DNA from: Merdimonas sp963929015
GTDB taxonomy: Bacteria > Bacillota > Clostridia > Lachnospirales > Lachnospiraceae
DNA: 64,000 nucleotides
Assembly: GCF_963929015.1 (NCBI RefSeq)
Contig: NZ_CAWVHE010000019.1
Location: forward strand, 1 to 64,000
Reading direction: 5' to 3'
Shown here: piece by piece, positions 56,562-64,000 of the stretch
How positions within the stretch are numbered: position 1 is the first letter of the stretch
Layout of the letters: each line of letters begins with the position of its first letter
The notes under the pieces: model-generated
Told to the model about the DNA's origin: nothing
Databases searched by the model: none
The model's input: the letters and a program-made list of their open reading frames with translations, nothing else
Position numbers and translations under genes: made by a program

Positions 56562-56697
56562 AGACGGACTCCTCCTTTTAGAAATGTAGAATTGAAAAAA
56601 GAATATAAGAATTTTAGATCCGGCCTTCACCGGCTAGATAGCTATAGACTATCATAATTGCAAAAGAAAAACAACTCGGATTCTTTCTGCTTTTTAG

Positions 56698-56745
56698 CAA
56701 AAAACACGGCAGCCTTCCCTTAAAAAGGTGAGGCTGCCGCGCTCT
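56698..56745. terminator. Terminator of the V-ATPase operon
   Basis: On the minus strand GCGGCAGCCT / AGGCTGCCGT arms with inner CCTT/AAGG pairing are followed by TTTTTT, about 20 bases after subunit D; A/T runs allow bidirectional use. Confidence 0.85.
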
Positions 56746-56764
56746 TTTTTCTTTATCTGCTTTC

Positions 56765-57424
56765 TTAAGCTCTTTCGCTGTAGTGATGAGCTTCCTCCAG
56801 CATCATATCTTTTACTTTCATCAGACGGATCTGGGAACTTCTCTCGTTCTCATCCAGCTTCATCGTGATATATTTTATGGTCTCCTGTGCTTCCGGAATG
56901 ATCACATGCTCCAGCGCGTTTACACGGCGTCTGGTCTTTTCGATCTCCGCCGCCATCAGCTGGCACGCTTTCTCCCGCTCTGCAAGCTTCAGCATATCCG
57001 GCAGGATGTCTGCCAGGGATTTCACCGCCCCATCCAGGTCGCTGGATGTAAAAGCAAAACCATAAGAGTAAATATCATTGGCGTCCGCTGTCCTGGTCTT
57101 TGTCTCGAACGCAGGGATGTTGACGCTCATAACATTTCTCTTGTCTACATTTAAGCTTACTTCCTGCTTGGGCGCCATCAGGGCCGTATTCAGAGTTGCC
57201 TCGTCCATTCCGGCCTTTGCGATGACAAAATTCTTATTTGCAGAGAGGATTCCGGCTTCTACCTTTTCACGGAGCTCCATATTCTCCCGTGCCATATCCA
57301 GGAACTGGCGCATCAGCTCGTCACGCTTATCCTTCAGAAGCTTGTGGCCTCTTCTGGCGGTGGCAAGTTTCTTCTTGGTCTTAGTCAGTTCCATACGGGT
57401 AGGAGTGATCTGCGTAGATGCCAT
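56765..57424 (-). CDS. ntpD: V-type ATPase subunit D
   Basis: Central-stalk subunit of 219 residues that turns inside the A3B3 head. A long antiparallel coiled coil (TPTRMELTKTKKKLATARRG at the N-terminus, ITMKLDENERSSQIRLMKVK at the C-terminus) flanks a small central domain. It is the last gene of the visible operon, 71 bases after subunit B, followed by a strong terminator. Confidence 0.95.
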   Translation of the reverse strand: MASTQITPTRMELTKTKKKLATARRGHKLLKDKRDELMRQFLDMARENMELREKVEAGILSANKNFVIAKAGMDEATLNTALMAPKQEVSLNVDKRNVMSVNIPAFETKTRTADANDIYSYGFAFTSSDLDGAVKSLADILPDMLKLAEREKACQLMAAEIEKTRRRVNALEHVIIPEAQETIKYITMKLDENERSSQIRLMKVKDMMLEEAHHYSERA

Positions 57425-57495
57425 ATATCTGCCTCCTTTTCATACTACGCCATGCCCCGGCTCGATTCCGCTTCCGCTTCATCTCGCTGCATGGC

Positions 57496-58869
57496 TTACT
57501 GTTTACCGTAGTACATATCTAAGAACTTATCATCGATACGTTTCAGCTCGGATCTTGGCAGGATGGACAGAAGCTTCCAGCCGATCTCCAGTGTCTCTTC
57601 AATGGACCGGTCGGTGTTGTAGCCCTGGTTGACATATTCTTTCTCGAATGCATCCGCAAACTGGGCGTAGATCAGGTCGATCTCTGTCAGCGCCGCCTCT
57701 CCTAAGATGGTCATCAGTTCCTTCGCGTCTTTACCACGGGAGTATGCCGCGAACAACTGGTTCATGGTGTTGGAGTGGTCTGCTCTTGTCTTTCCTTCGC
57801 CGATACCTTTATCTTTCAGACGGGAAAGGGACGGCAGTACGTCGATCGGCGGCTGCAGGCCCTTGCGGTACAGGTCACGGCTTAAGATTACCTGACCCTC
57901 TGTGATATATCCGGTAAGGTCCGGGATCGGATGGGTCTTGTCATCTTCCGGCATGGTCAGGATCGGGATCATGGTGATGCTTCCGATCTTTCCTCTCTGA
58001 CGGCCTGCGCGCTCATACATCTGAGCCAGGTCGGTGTACATGTATCCAGGATATCCACGTCGTCCAGGCACCTCTTTCTTTGCCGCAGAGATCTCACGGA
58101 GAGCGTCCGCGTAGTTTGTGATATCGGTCAGGATAACCAGTACGTGCATGTCTTTTTCAAACGCCAGGTATTCTGCCGCCGTCAGCGCCATACGGGGCGT
58201 GGAGATACGCTCTACCGCCGGGTCATTTGCCAGGTTGACAAACAATACGGTACGGTCGATGGCTCCAGTCTCCTTAAAGGATTCTACGAAGAAGTTGGAC
58301 TCTTCAAAGGTAATACCCATTGCAGCGAATACAACGGCAAAGTTCTCGTCTTTTCCGCGCACCTTGGCCTGTCTTGCGATCTGGGCCGCCAGCTGATTGT
58401 GGGGCAGACCGGAACAGGAGAAGATCGGCAGTTTCTGTCCACGTACCAGTGTGTTCAGTCCGTCGATAGCGGACACGCCGGTCTGGATAAACTCGGACGG
58501 GTATACCCGGGCCGCCGGGTTCATAGGCAGACCGTTGATATCCCTTCTCTCTTCCGGAAGGATCTCCGGACCATCGTCAATGGGGCGTCCCAGTCCGTCA
58601 AAGACACGACCCAGCATATCGCCGGATACGCCAAGCTCCATACTCCGGCCCAGGAAACGCACCTTACTGTTGCTTAAGTTAATACCTGCGGCGTTTTCGT
58701 AGAGCTGAACAACTACATTATCGCCGTCTACTTCCAGCACTTTGCAGCGGCGTTTCTCGCCATTTGCAAGCTCGATCTCGCCCAGCTCGTCAAAGGCTAC
58801 GCCTTCTACACCTTTTACCATCATCAGCGGTCCGGCAACTTCCTGTATGGTTCTATATTCCTTTGGCAT
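57496..58869 (-). CDS. ntpB: V-type ATPase subunit B
   Basis: Non-catalytic nucleotide-site subunit of 457 residues in the A3B3 ring. Family blocks: KEYRTIQEVAGPLMMVKGVEG at the start, FSCSGLPHNQLAAQIARQ in place of a Walker A loop, VFAAMGITFEESNFF, and ADALREISAAKKEVPGRRGY. It lies two bases after subunit A. Length and motifs are normal. Confidence 0.97.
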   Translation of the reverse strand: MPKEYRTIQEVAGPLMMVKGVEGVAFDELGEIELANGEKRRCKVLEVDGDNVVVQLYENAAGINLSNSKVRFLGRSMELGVSGDMLGRVFDGLGRPIDDGPEILPEERRDINGLPMNPAARVYPSEFIQTGVSAIDGLNTLVRGQKLPIFSCSGLPHNQLAAQIARQAKVRGKDENFAVVFAAMGITFEESNFFVESFKETGAIDRTVLFVNLANDPAVERISTPRMALTAAEYLAFEKDMHVLVILTDITNYADALREISAAKKEVPGRRGYPGYMYTDLAQMYERAGRQRGKIGSITMIPILTMPEDDKTHPIPDLTGYITEGQVILSRDLYRKGLQPPIDVLPSLSRLKDKGIGEGKTRADHSNTMNQLFAAYSRGKDAKELMTILGEAALTEIDLIYAQFADAFEKEYVNQGYNTDRSIEETLEIGWKLLSILPRSELKRIDDKFLDMYYGKQ

Positions 58870-58871
58870 AA

Positions 58872-60641
58872 TTAGAAGTCCTCCTTCCCGAATGCACCTG
58901 CAATCTCTGTGCTTAATTCATTCATGATCTTTTCATACTCGTCCTCGATATTTGCCACCTCGGTGTATTTGTAACGGCCGATCTTTTCTCTGACCGCCAT
59001 ACCCAGGAGGACTTTCATGGACGCGCCTTTATTTAATGCCTCCATGGACTGCTCATAGAAGGCAAGCACCAGCTTCATCATCAGATACTGTTTCCGCAGG
59101 GGCGTATAGGTATCTACTTCATGGAAGGAGTTCTGGTGCAGGAAGTCCTCACGGATGGATCTTGCAGCTTCCATCTTCAGACGGTCCTGCGGAGACAGGG
59201 CGTCCATGCCAACCATCTGCACGATCTCTTCCAACTCTGCCTCGTCCTGCAGAAGGCTCATCATCTTCTGACGGTCTTCCATCCAGTCTGGCGCCACCTG
59301 GCTGTTGAACCAGCCGCTGACATTGTCCAGATACAGAGAATAACTGGTCAGCCAGTTAATAGCCGGGAAATGTCTCTTGTACGCCAGGTTGGAATCCAGT
59401 CCCCAGAATACCTTTACAATACGAAGGGTTGCCTGGGATACCGGCTCTGAGGTGTCACCACCCGGAGGAGATACGGCTCCGATTACGGACAGGGATCCTT
59501 CTCTTCCTTCTTTCCCAAGGGAAATTACATGTCCGGCCCGCTCATAGAATTCCGCCAGACGGGAGCCCAGGTATGCAGGATAACCTTCTTCACCTGGCAT
59601 CTCTTCCAGACGTCCGGACATCTCACGAAGGGCCTCTGCCCACCGGGAAGTGGAATCTGCCATCAGGGCTACGGAGTAACCCATGTCACGGAAATATTCT
59701 GCAATCGTGATACCGGTATAAATGGACGCCTCACGGGCTGCAAACGGCATGTCTGACGTGTTGGCGATCAGCACCGTCCGCTCCATCAAAGAACGTCCGG
59801 TCTTCGGGTCTTTCAGTTCCGGGAACTCGTTCAGAACGTCGGTCATCTCATTTCCACGCTCGCCGCATCCAATGTAGACAACGATGTCAGCCTCAGCCCA
59901 TTTTGCCAGCTGATGCTGGATAACTGTCTTCCCGCTTCCGAATGGTCCGGGAACTGCGGCAACACCCCCCTTTGCAATGGGGAAGAAAGTGTCAACCACG
60001 CGCTGTCCCGTTACCAGAGGCATATCCAGAGGCAGCTTCTTTACATAGGGGCGTCCCCTTCTTACCGGCCACTTCTGTACCATGGTCAGTTCTTTGTCGC
60101 CGTCTTTTGTTTCAATCACGGCGATCACTTCTTCTACCGTATGCTCTCCGGAAGCAATCTCTTTGACGGTACCTTCCACGCCGTAGGGAACCATGATCTT
60201 CTGCTGTACAACAGCAGTTTCCTGAACAGTTCCCAGCACGTCTCCGGGCTCTACCTGATCTCCCACTTTTGCAACCGGGACAAATTCCCATTTCTTATCT
60301 CTTTTCAGGGCGGCAACCTCCACGCCTCTTTGCAGGTTGTTGCCGGAAATCTTCATAATATCGTCAAGGGGCCTCTGAATCCCGTCGTAGATACTGGAAA
60401 TCAGGCCAGGCCCAAGTTCTACCGACATGGGCGCTCCCGTAGATTCTACCGGCTCGCCGGGTCCAAGGCCCGAGGTTTCCTCGTATACCTGGATGGACGC
60501 TTCATCTCCGTGCATCTCGATGATCTCTCCGATCAGACGCTGCTTGCTTACACGCACCACGTCGGACATGTTGGCGTCCCGCATGCCGGAAGCGATGACC
60601 AGCGGTCCCGCTACTTTTTTAATCGTACCTATGCTACTCAT
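58872..60641 (-). CDS. ntpA: V-type ATPase catalytic subunit A
   Basis: Catalytic subunit of 589 residues. Walker A GPFGSGKTV lies near residue 230, with IGCGERGNEMTDVL after it and SRWAEALREMSGRLEEMPGE further on. The A-type insertion (about residues 110-190: VPVAKVGDQVEPGDVLGTV, PYGVEGTVKEI) separates it from F-type beta. It follows subunit F by 24 bases. In anaerobic Firmicutes such complexes work as ion-pumping ATPases or synthases. Confidence 0.98.
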   Translation of the reverse strand: MSSIGTIKKVAGPLVIASGMRDANMSDVVRVSKQRLIGEIIEMHGDEASIQVYEETSGLGPGEPVESTGAPMSVELGPGLISSIYDGIQRPLDDIMKISGNNLQRGVEVAALKRDKKWEFVPVAKVGDQVEPGDVLGTVQETAVVQQKIMVPYGVEGTVKEIASGEHTVEEVIAVIETKDGDKELTMVQKWPVRRGRPYVKKLPLDMPLVTGQRVVDTFFPIAKGGVAAVPGPFGSGKTVIQHQLAKWAEADIVVYIGCGERGNEMTDVLNEFPELKDPKTGRSLMERTVLIANTSDMPFAAREASIYTGITIAEYFRDMGYSVALMADSTSRWAEALREMSGRLEEMPGEEGYPAYLGSRLAEFYERAGHVISLGKEGREGSLSVIGAVSPPGGDTSEPVSQATLRIVKVFWGLDSNLAYKRHFPAINWLTSYSLYLDNVSGWFNSQVAPDWMEDRQKMMSLLQDEAELEEIVQMVGMDALSPQDRLKMEAARSIREDFLHQNSFHEVDTYTPLRKQYLMMKLVLAFYEQSMEALNKGASMKVLLGMAVREKIGRYKYTEVANIEDEYEKIMNELSTEIAGAFGKEDF

Positions 60642-60665
60642 AATGGACGAATCACCTCTACTTTC

Positions 60666-60983
60666 TTAGTTACTGAATAAGATATCGGAGCCCACTGCCT
60701 GCTCCACGGACTTCTTGACTCCACGGACGCCATCGCCGGTGTTCCCGGATATTCCCGGGATCTGGATGATGGCCGGGAGCAGCTGATCCTGATACCTTGC
60801 AATCTCATGTTTTATCTCTGCTGCCAGCGCTTCCGTGATATAGATGATCCCATATCCCTTTGCTGCCAGCACATGTAATCGTTCTCCGGCTTCCTCATGG
60901 GTCGTTACAGGAAATGTATCCAGGCCCAGTGCGGCAAAGCCGTAGATGCTGTCATAATCGCCGATCACTGCAATCTTATACAT
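60666..60983 (-). CDS. ntpG: V-type ATPase subunit F
   Basis: Small stalk subunit of 105 residues (called G in the Enterococcus ntp naming). It begins KIAVIGDYDSIYGFAALGLD, followed by GYGIIYITEALAAEI and IIQIPGISGNTGDGVRGVKK, all typical of subunit F. Its start overlaps the end of subunit C by eight bases. Confidence 0.94.
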   Translation of the reverse strand: MYKIAVIGDYDSIYGFAALGLDTFPVTTHEEAGERLHVLAAKGYGIIYITEALAAEIKHEIARYQDQLLPAIIQIPGISGNTGDGVRGVKKSVEQAVGSDILFSN

Positions 60984-61944
60984 ACATCTCCCTTACCCTT
61001 TCTCGGATCGAATCCTCCGGTAAGTCGTTCTGTTTGCCGGAAAGAATGATTCGTACCGTTTTAATTTCATTTTGCCTGGCAATTACATAGGCGATCACAG
61101 GGCCTATGGTAAATGCCTGATATTTCTGCGGGCTGATGGTCTGAATGATCCGGTTGTCGCACCATCTCTCAAATGCCGACGGAGACTCCGCCAGCGCTTC
61201 CGCACCTTCTGCATAGGCTGTTCCCTGCAGATAATCGCGGATAGCGTCCATGCCGGCAAGCGCAGCTTTGGAGAGCTGGTCTACATTTACACTGTCGCAT
61301 TCTGCCATGGCCCGTTTCATAAACTCCATTGACTTCGCGGTCTTCTGTGAACGAACGGCTATCTTGATATCCGCCACGCCTACTGTGGATTCCGCATAAT
61401 CACGGATGATCGCGGCATCCGATTCCTTACCGGCTTCATAGATGGCGTCAAGCGCCGCCCGGTCAATGATACAATCGCACAACTGTCCGTCCCCGGTATG
61501 AAGAAGCGACTCATAGGCTTCCTCTGCCGCATGCTGCATATATGCGGGGAGCTTTCCGAAGTCTTTTTCTTCTATGATCCCGCGCATCACACTTCCCGGA
61601 ACCGCCACATCCTCATAATAAATATGCCGGTTCTTGTCCTGTGTGCATACCTCCTTAATTGCGGCCTTCAGATTATGGAAAAGCTTGGGATAAGAAAGAA
61701 CTGCAAAATTCTCCATATCGATGTGCAGATCTTTGACCACTTCCCAGATCTTCTCCTCTTCTCTGGTCAGGATCGCCTCAGCGCTGCCGGAGCTTTCTGT
61801 GTCTCCCCAGCCCTTTTCCTCCAGAAACTGCAGGCACTGCCCGTAATCCTGGCAGGCGATCAGCTGATCAATGGTGCTGTTTGAAAACAGTCCGACTTCC
61901 AGGGCCCGTATGCGCGCAACCGCGTAGGTATATTGTTCACTCAT
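60976..61944 (-). CDS. ntpC: V-type ATPase subunit C
   Basis: Socket subunit of 322 residues that links the central stalk to the membrane ring. Almost all helical, starting YTYAVARIRALEVGLFSNST, which is the usual opening of archaeal/bacterial subunit C, and including KIAVRSQKTAKSMEFMKRAM. It lies 18 bases after subunit E. Confidence 0.94.
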   Translation of the reverse strand: MSEQYTYAVARIRALEVGLFSNSTIDQLIACQDYGQCLQFLEEKGWGDTESSGSAEAILTREEEKIWEVVKDLHIDMENFAVLSYPKLFHNLKAAIKEVCTQDKNRHIYYEDVAVPGSVMRGIIEEKDFGKLPAYMQHAAEEAYESLLHTGDGQLCDCIIDRAALDAIYEAGKESDAAIIRDYAESTVGVADIKIAVRSQKTAKSMEFMKRAMAECDSVNVDQLSKAALAGMDAIRDYLQGTAYAEGAEALAESPSAFERWCDNRIIQTISPQKYQAFTIGPVIAYVIARQNEIKTVRIILSGKQNDLPEDSIRERVREMYV

Positions 61945-61962
61945 TTTATTCCTCCCATCTGG

Positions 61963-62562
61963 TTACGCCTGTGAAAATATCAACCGATGCACGATGTCGG
62001 ACAGCTCGTCTTTCTTTGCATCAAACATGGCATTGATCGTACAGTTTTCCTCGATCCCGCCATAGATCAGAACAAATCCGTTCTCAATATTTCTGCCTTC
62101 TCCGGACAGCGTAAGGCTTCCGCCCTTTTCTTCTGCAATTCTGGAAACCTGATCCCGAAATCCTTCCGGCATTCTCTTAAGATCCGCCGGCGAAACACAG
62201 ATCTCTCCGTCCTGTGGCAGCGCATATTTCTCAACCATCTTAAGGAGCATGGAGAAATATTCCTCCGGCTCCATGGCCTTTACTTTTTCATATGCTTTCC
62301 CGAGCACTTCGGCGATCACTTCCTGCTTGGCAGAAAGAATCCGGGTCCTCTTCTGAAGATCCATGGAGGATTCCAGCCGCTCATGGTAATTTGCCACATC
62401 AGTTTCTGACTTCCGTAAGATGGCTTCCGCCTGCTTTGCAGCCTCTTCACCGGCAGCGCGGATCATCTCGTCCGCCTGGCGGCGCGCCTCGGCGATCTTG
62501 CTCTCGGCGGCTGCTTTCGCTTCGTCCAGGATCTGACTTTTCATTTTTTCTATTCCAGTCAT
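61963..62562 (-). CDS. ntpE: V-type ATPase subunit E
   Basis: Peripheral-stalk subunit of 199 residues. The N-terminal half is a long charged helix (ILDEAKAAAESKIAEARRQA, EEAAKQAEAILRKSE) and the C-terminal half a globular head (GGSLTLSGEGRNIENGFVLI). The ATG at 62562 has AAGGAG 11 bases upstream; a GTG four codons earlier overlaps the ribosome site. It follows subunit K by 50 bases. Confidence 0.93.
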   Translation of the reverse strand: MTGIEKMKSQILDEAKAAAESKIAEARRQADEMIRAAGEEAAKQAEAILRKSETDVANYHERLESSMDLQKRTRILSAKQEVIAEVLGKAYEKVKAMEPEEYFSMLLKMVEKYALPQDGEICVSPADLKRMPEGFRDQVSRIAEEKGGSLTLSGEGRNIENGFVLIYGGIEENCTINAMFDAKKDELSDIVHRLIFSQA

Positions 62563-62612
62563 AAATCCTTGCACTCCTTTTCTTGATTTCTGTTTTCTGT
62601 TTCCTGTCGCAA

Positions 62613-63098
62613 TTAGATCTGGATTGCTGTTACTGCCAGAATAGAGATCAGAAGAGAAAGGATCGCGTAGGTCTCAACCATCGCCGGGAACAGCATGGCT
62701 TTACCAAACTGATCCGGTTTCTTTGCGATGATACCGATGGCTGCTGCGGAACACTGTCCCTGGGATTTTCCGGAGATCAGTCCTACGATGCCTACCGGGA
62801 GACATGCTGCCAGGACAAGAAGTCCGGTTTCCGGCGTCAGGTCTGCCGCGCCGCCTCCGAGAAGGCCGATCTTGGAAAGAGTGATAAATCCTACCAGAAG
62901 TCCGTAAATACCCTGGGTACCGGGCAGAAGCTGCATTACCAGTACCTTGGCAAATTTACTGGGGTCTTCGGTTACAACGCCGGAGGCCGCCTGACCGGCG
63001 ATCCCTACGCCAAGCGCGGATCCTGCGCCTGCAAGAAATACTGCTGCAGCCGCGCCAAGAAGTGCATAAACAAGTCCTAAATTCTCCCATATACTCAT
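62613..63098 (-). CDS. ntpK: V-type ATPase rotor subunit K
   Basis: Membrane rotor subunit of 161 residues with two fused hairpins (four helices). The Na+-site residues known from the Enterococcus hirae K ring are all visible: L and TQ in QLLPGTQGIYG, Gln in ISGKSQGQ and the ion-binding Glu in AMVETYAIL. This points to Na+ rather than H+ transport. Its ATG overlaps the stop of subunit I by four bases. Confidence 0.96.
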   Translation of the reverse strand: MSIWENLGLVYALLGAAAAVFLAGAGSALGVGIAGQAASGVVTEDPSKFAKVLVMQLLPGTQGIYGLLVGFITLSKIGLLGGGAADLTPETGLLVLAACLPVGIVGLISGKSQGQCSAAAIGIIAKKPDQFGKAMLFPAMVETYAILSLLISILAVTAIQI

Positions 63099-64000
63099 GA
63101 TAAACTTTCCTCCTTAATATCTACATATTTTGTATCTGTCTCGAACGGTTCAAAGGGCCGTCCGCCGCCTTCATAGAATTTTCCGAAAAATTCCACAAAC
63201 TGGAGACGATTGGTGTGTACATATGCCCCCAGAAGGTTGATCGCAAGGTTCATCAGATGTCCTACCACAAAGACCAGCGCAAACAGGATGGCTCCGATCA
63301 CGCCGCCTCCGAACATGCTTCCCATCTGGTTGACTACGGATGCGATAACTCCGGTCGCAAGGCCAAGGGCCAGAAGACGGGAGTAAGACAACACGTCGCT
63401 TAACCATCCGGTGATGTTGTAAATGTCGTAGGCTCCCAGCGCGATCCGAAGCACCGGATTTTTGCTGGACCGGCCGCTCATCAGGAGAAGTCCGACCGCT
63501 CCGATGATGGCCAGCACCTTCGCCAGTGTGTTAAGAGCCGGCGGGAATACCACCGTCATCTGTGCGATAGATGCGAAGATGTCTGATGGAATCAGCATCA
63601 GGATCAGGCCGATCAGGAAAATGTACCACAGGACTACGTCACAGAAGAAATCCAGATACTGTTTATCCTTAATCTGCATATATCCCTTGATCCCAAGGCC
63701 CACAAACAGATGGACCAGACCAAACGCCATGGAATAGATCAGAAGCTTCATCGGGTTGTTCAGAGGCGCGAACCACAGCGGCGGCACCGTTACTTCTACG
63801 CCGAAGAAGGTTCTTCCGATCACGTCCACCGCATCGCCGAAATATCCGGAGAATAAGATTCCCCATACGATGGTGGATAATCCGCAGAAGAAAAACAGCT
63901 TCAACGACTTGTGCATGCTGGCGCTCATCCGCGGATATTTTTTCAGTGCTACGAAACAGGCGATGGCTACGATCGCTCCATACGCCGCATCCGACAACAT
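63095..64000 (-). CDS. ntpI: V-type ATPase subunit I, C-terminal part (cut by window edge)
   Basis: The last 301 residues of the large membrane subunit that forms the ion channels next to the K ring. Seven or so helices with VWGILFSGYFGDAVDV, GLVHLFVGLGIKGYMQIKD, SDVLSYSRLLALGLATGV (the conserved Arg region) and NLLGAYVHTNRLQFVEFFGK. The gene starts beyond position 64000, so its N-terminal cytosolic domain, and any promoter and subunit G/H gene, are not visible. Confidence 0.93.
   Translation of the reverse strand: MLSDAAYGAIVAIACFVALKKYPRMSASMHKSLKLFFFCGLSTIVWGILFSGYFGDAVDVIGRTFFGVEVTVPPLWFAPLNNPMKLLIYSMAFGLVHLFVGLGIKGYMQIKDKQYLDFFCDVVLWYIFLIGLILMLIPSDIFASIAQMTVVFPPALNTLAKVLAIIGAVGLLLMSGRSSKNPVLRIALGAYDIYNITGWLSDVLSYSRLLALGLATGVIASVVNQMGSMFGGGVIGAILFALVFVVGHLMNLAINLLGAYVHTNRLQFVEFFGKFYEGGGRPFEPFETDTKYVDIKEESLS

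Noticed and set aside
1..64000. Prophage, integrative element or attachment sites
   Set aside because: Apart from the palindromic elements, no integrase, phage structural gene, conjugation gene or att-like direct repeat at the single tRNA gene was seen.

Overview
The window looks like a chromosomal segment of a spore-forming, anaerobic gut Firmicute of the Lachnospiraceae type. The grounds are the complete V-type ATPase operon, spoIIR, a DUF3794/LysM spore protein, AGGAGG-type ribosome binding sites on almost every gene, a fairly G+C-rich composition, and gene neighbourhoods such as ispE-GntR-spoIIR and dnaE-pfkA-murI. The genus cannot be named from the sequence alone. Both strands carry genes, with most of the core operons on the minus strand.

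Layout. 1-12 kb is accessory and partly decaying. It holds an AraC regulator, a frameshifted nagB with a CBM9-like partner, a MATE transporter, a nuclease-family remnant, a PIN/AbrB toxin-antitoxin pair, the rpsF-ssb-rpsR operon, DUF951, a class B sortase, a cysteine desulfidase-type gene with two frameshifts, a zinc-ribbon membrane protein, a flavodoxin and a broken PD-(D/E)XK (Rpn-type) gene. 12-20.6 kb holds an MFS transporter and, on the minus strand, a compact cyclic-di-GMP module: EAL phosphodiesterase, GGDEF cyclase, small GT2, BcsA-like synthase with PilZ domain, and a large GT-C-like membrane protein. 20.7-25.4 kb holds tRNA-Cys, a YgjP metalloprotease/LUD pair, a PucR-type regulator, an HPr-like protein and a second AraC regulator behind a hairpin cluster.

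25.4-39 kb is a long minus-strand housekeeping and sporulation block: DUF1934, murI, pfkA, dnaE, a second HPr-like protein, cvfB, an acyl-ACP thioesterase, a CDF exporter, spoIIR, a FadR-type regulator, ispE, a DUF3794/LysM protein and a lipoprotein. 39-44 kb on the plus strand has plsC and a pncB-ddl-murF operon. 44-47.7 kb is a pentitol/xylulose operon with its own regulator and a well-formed promoter/operator. 47.8-51.5 kb has a two-component system and metK under a SAM-I riboswitch. 51.6-56.6 kb has an OFA-type MFS transporter, murA, a shikimate-kinase-like gene, a small hypothetical gene and an intact Rpn-type gene. 56.7-64 kb is the V-ATPase operon I-K-E-C-F-A-B-D, whose first gene runs off the right edge.

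Cross-cutting signals. Five copies of a structured dispersed element (two short subrepeats plus a near-perfect palindrome with GGGACGTAGACC arms) and two related GGGGACGGGGG palindromes sit at gene ends, and in two cases supply the stop codon of the neighbouring gene. Five coding genes carry in-frame tandem repeats in linker regions. Three genes in the first 12 kb are broken.

The most system-like discovery is the cyclic-di-GMP/glycosyltransferase module at 13.1-20.5 kb. Signal synthesis, signal breakdown, a PilZ-fused synthase and two accessory glycosyltransferases are packed with 4-base overlaps, and none of the usual cellulose partners (BcsB, BcsC, BcsZ) is present.
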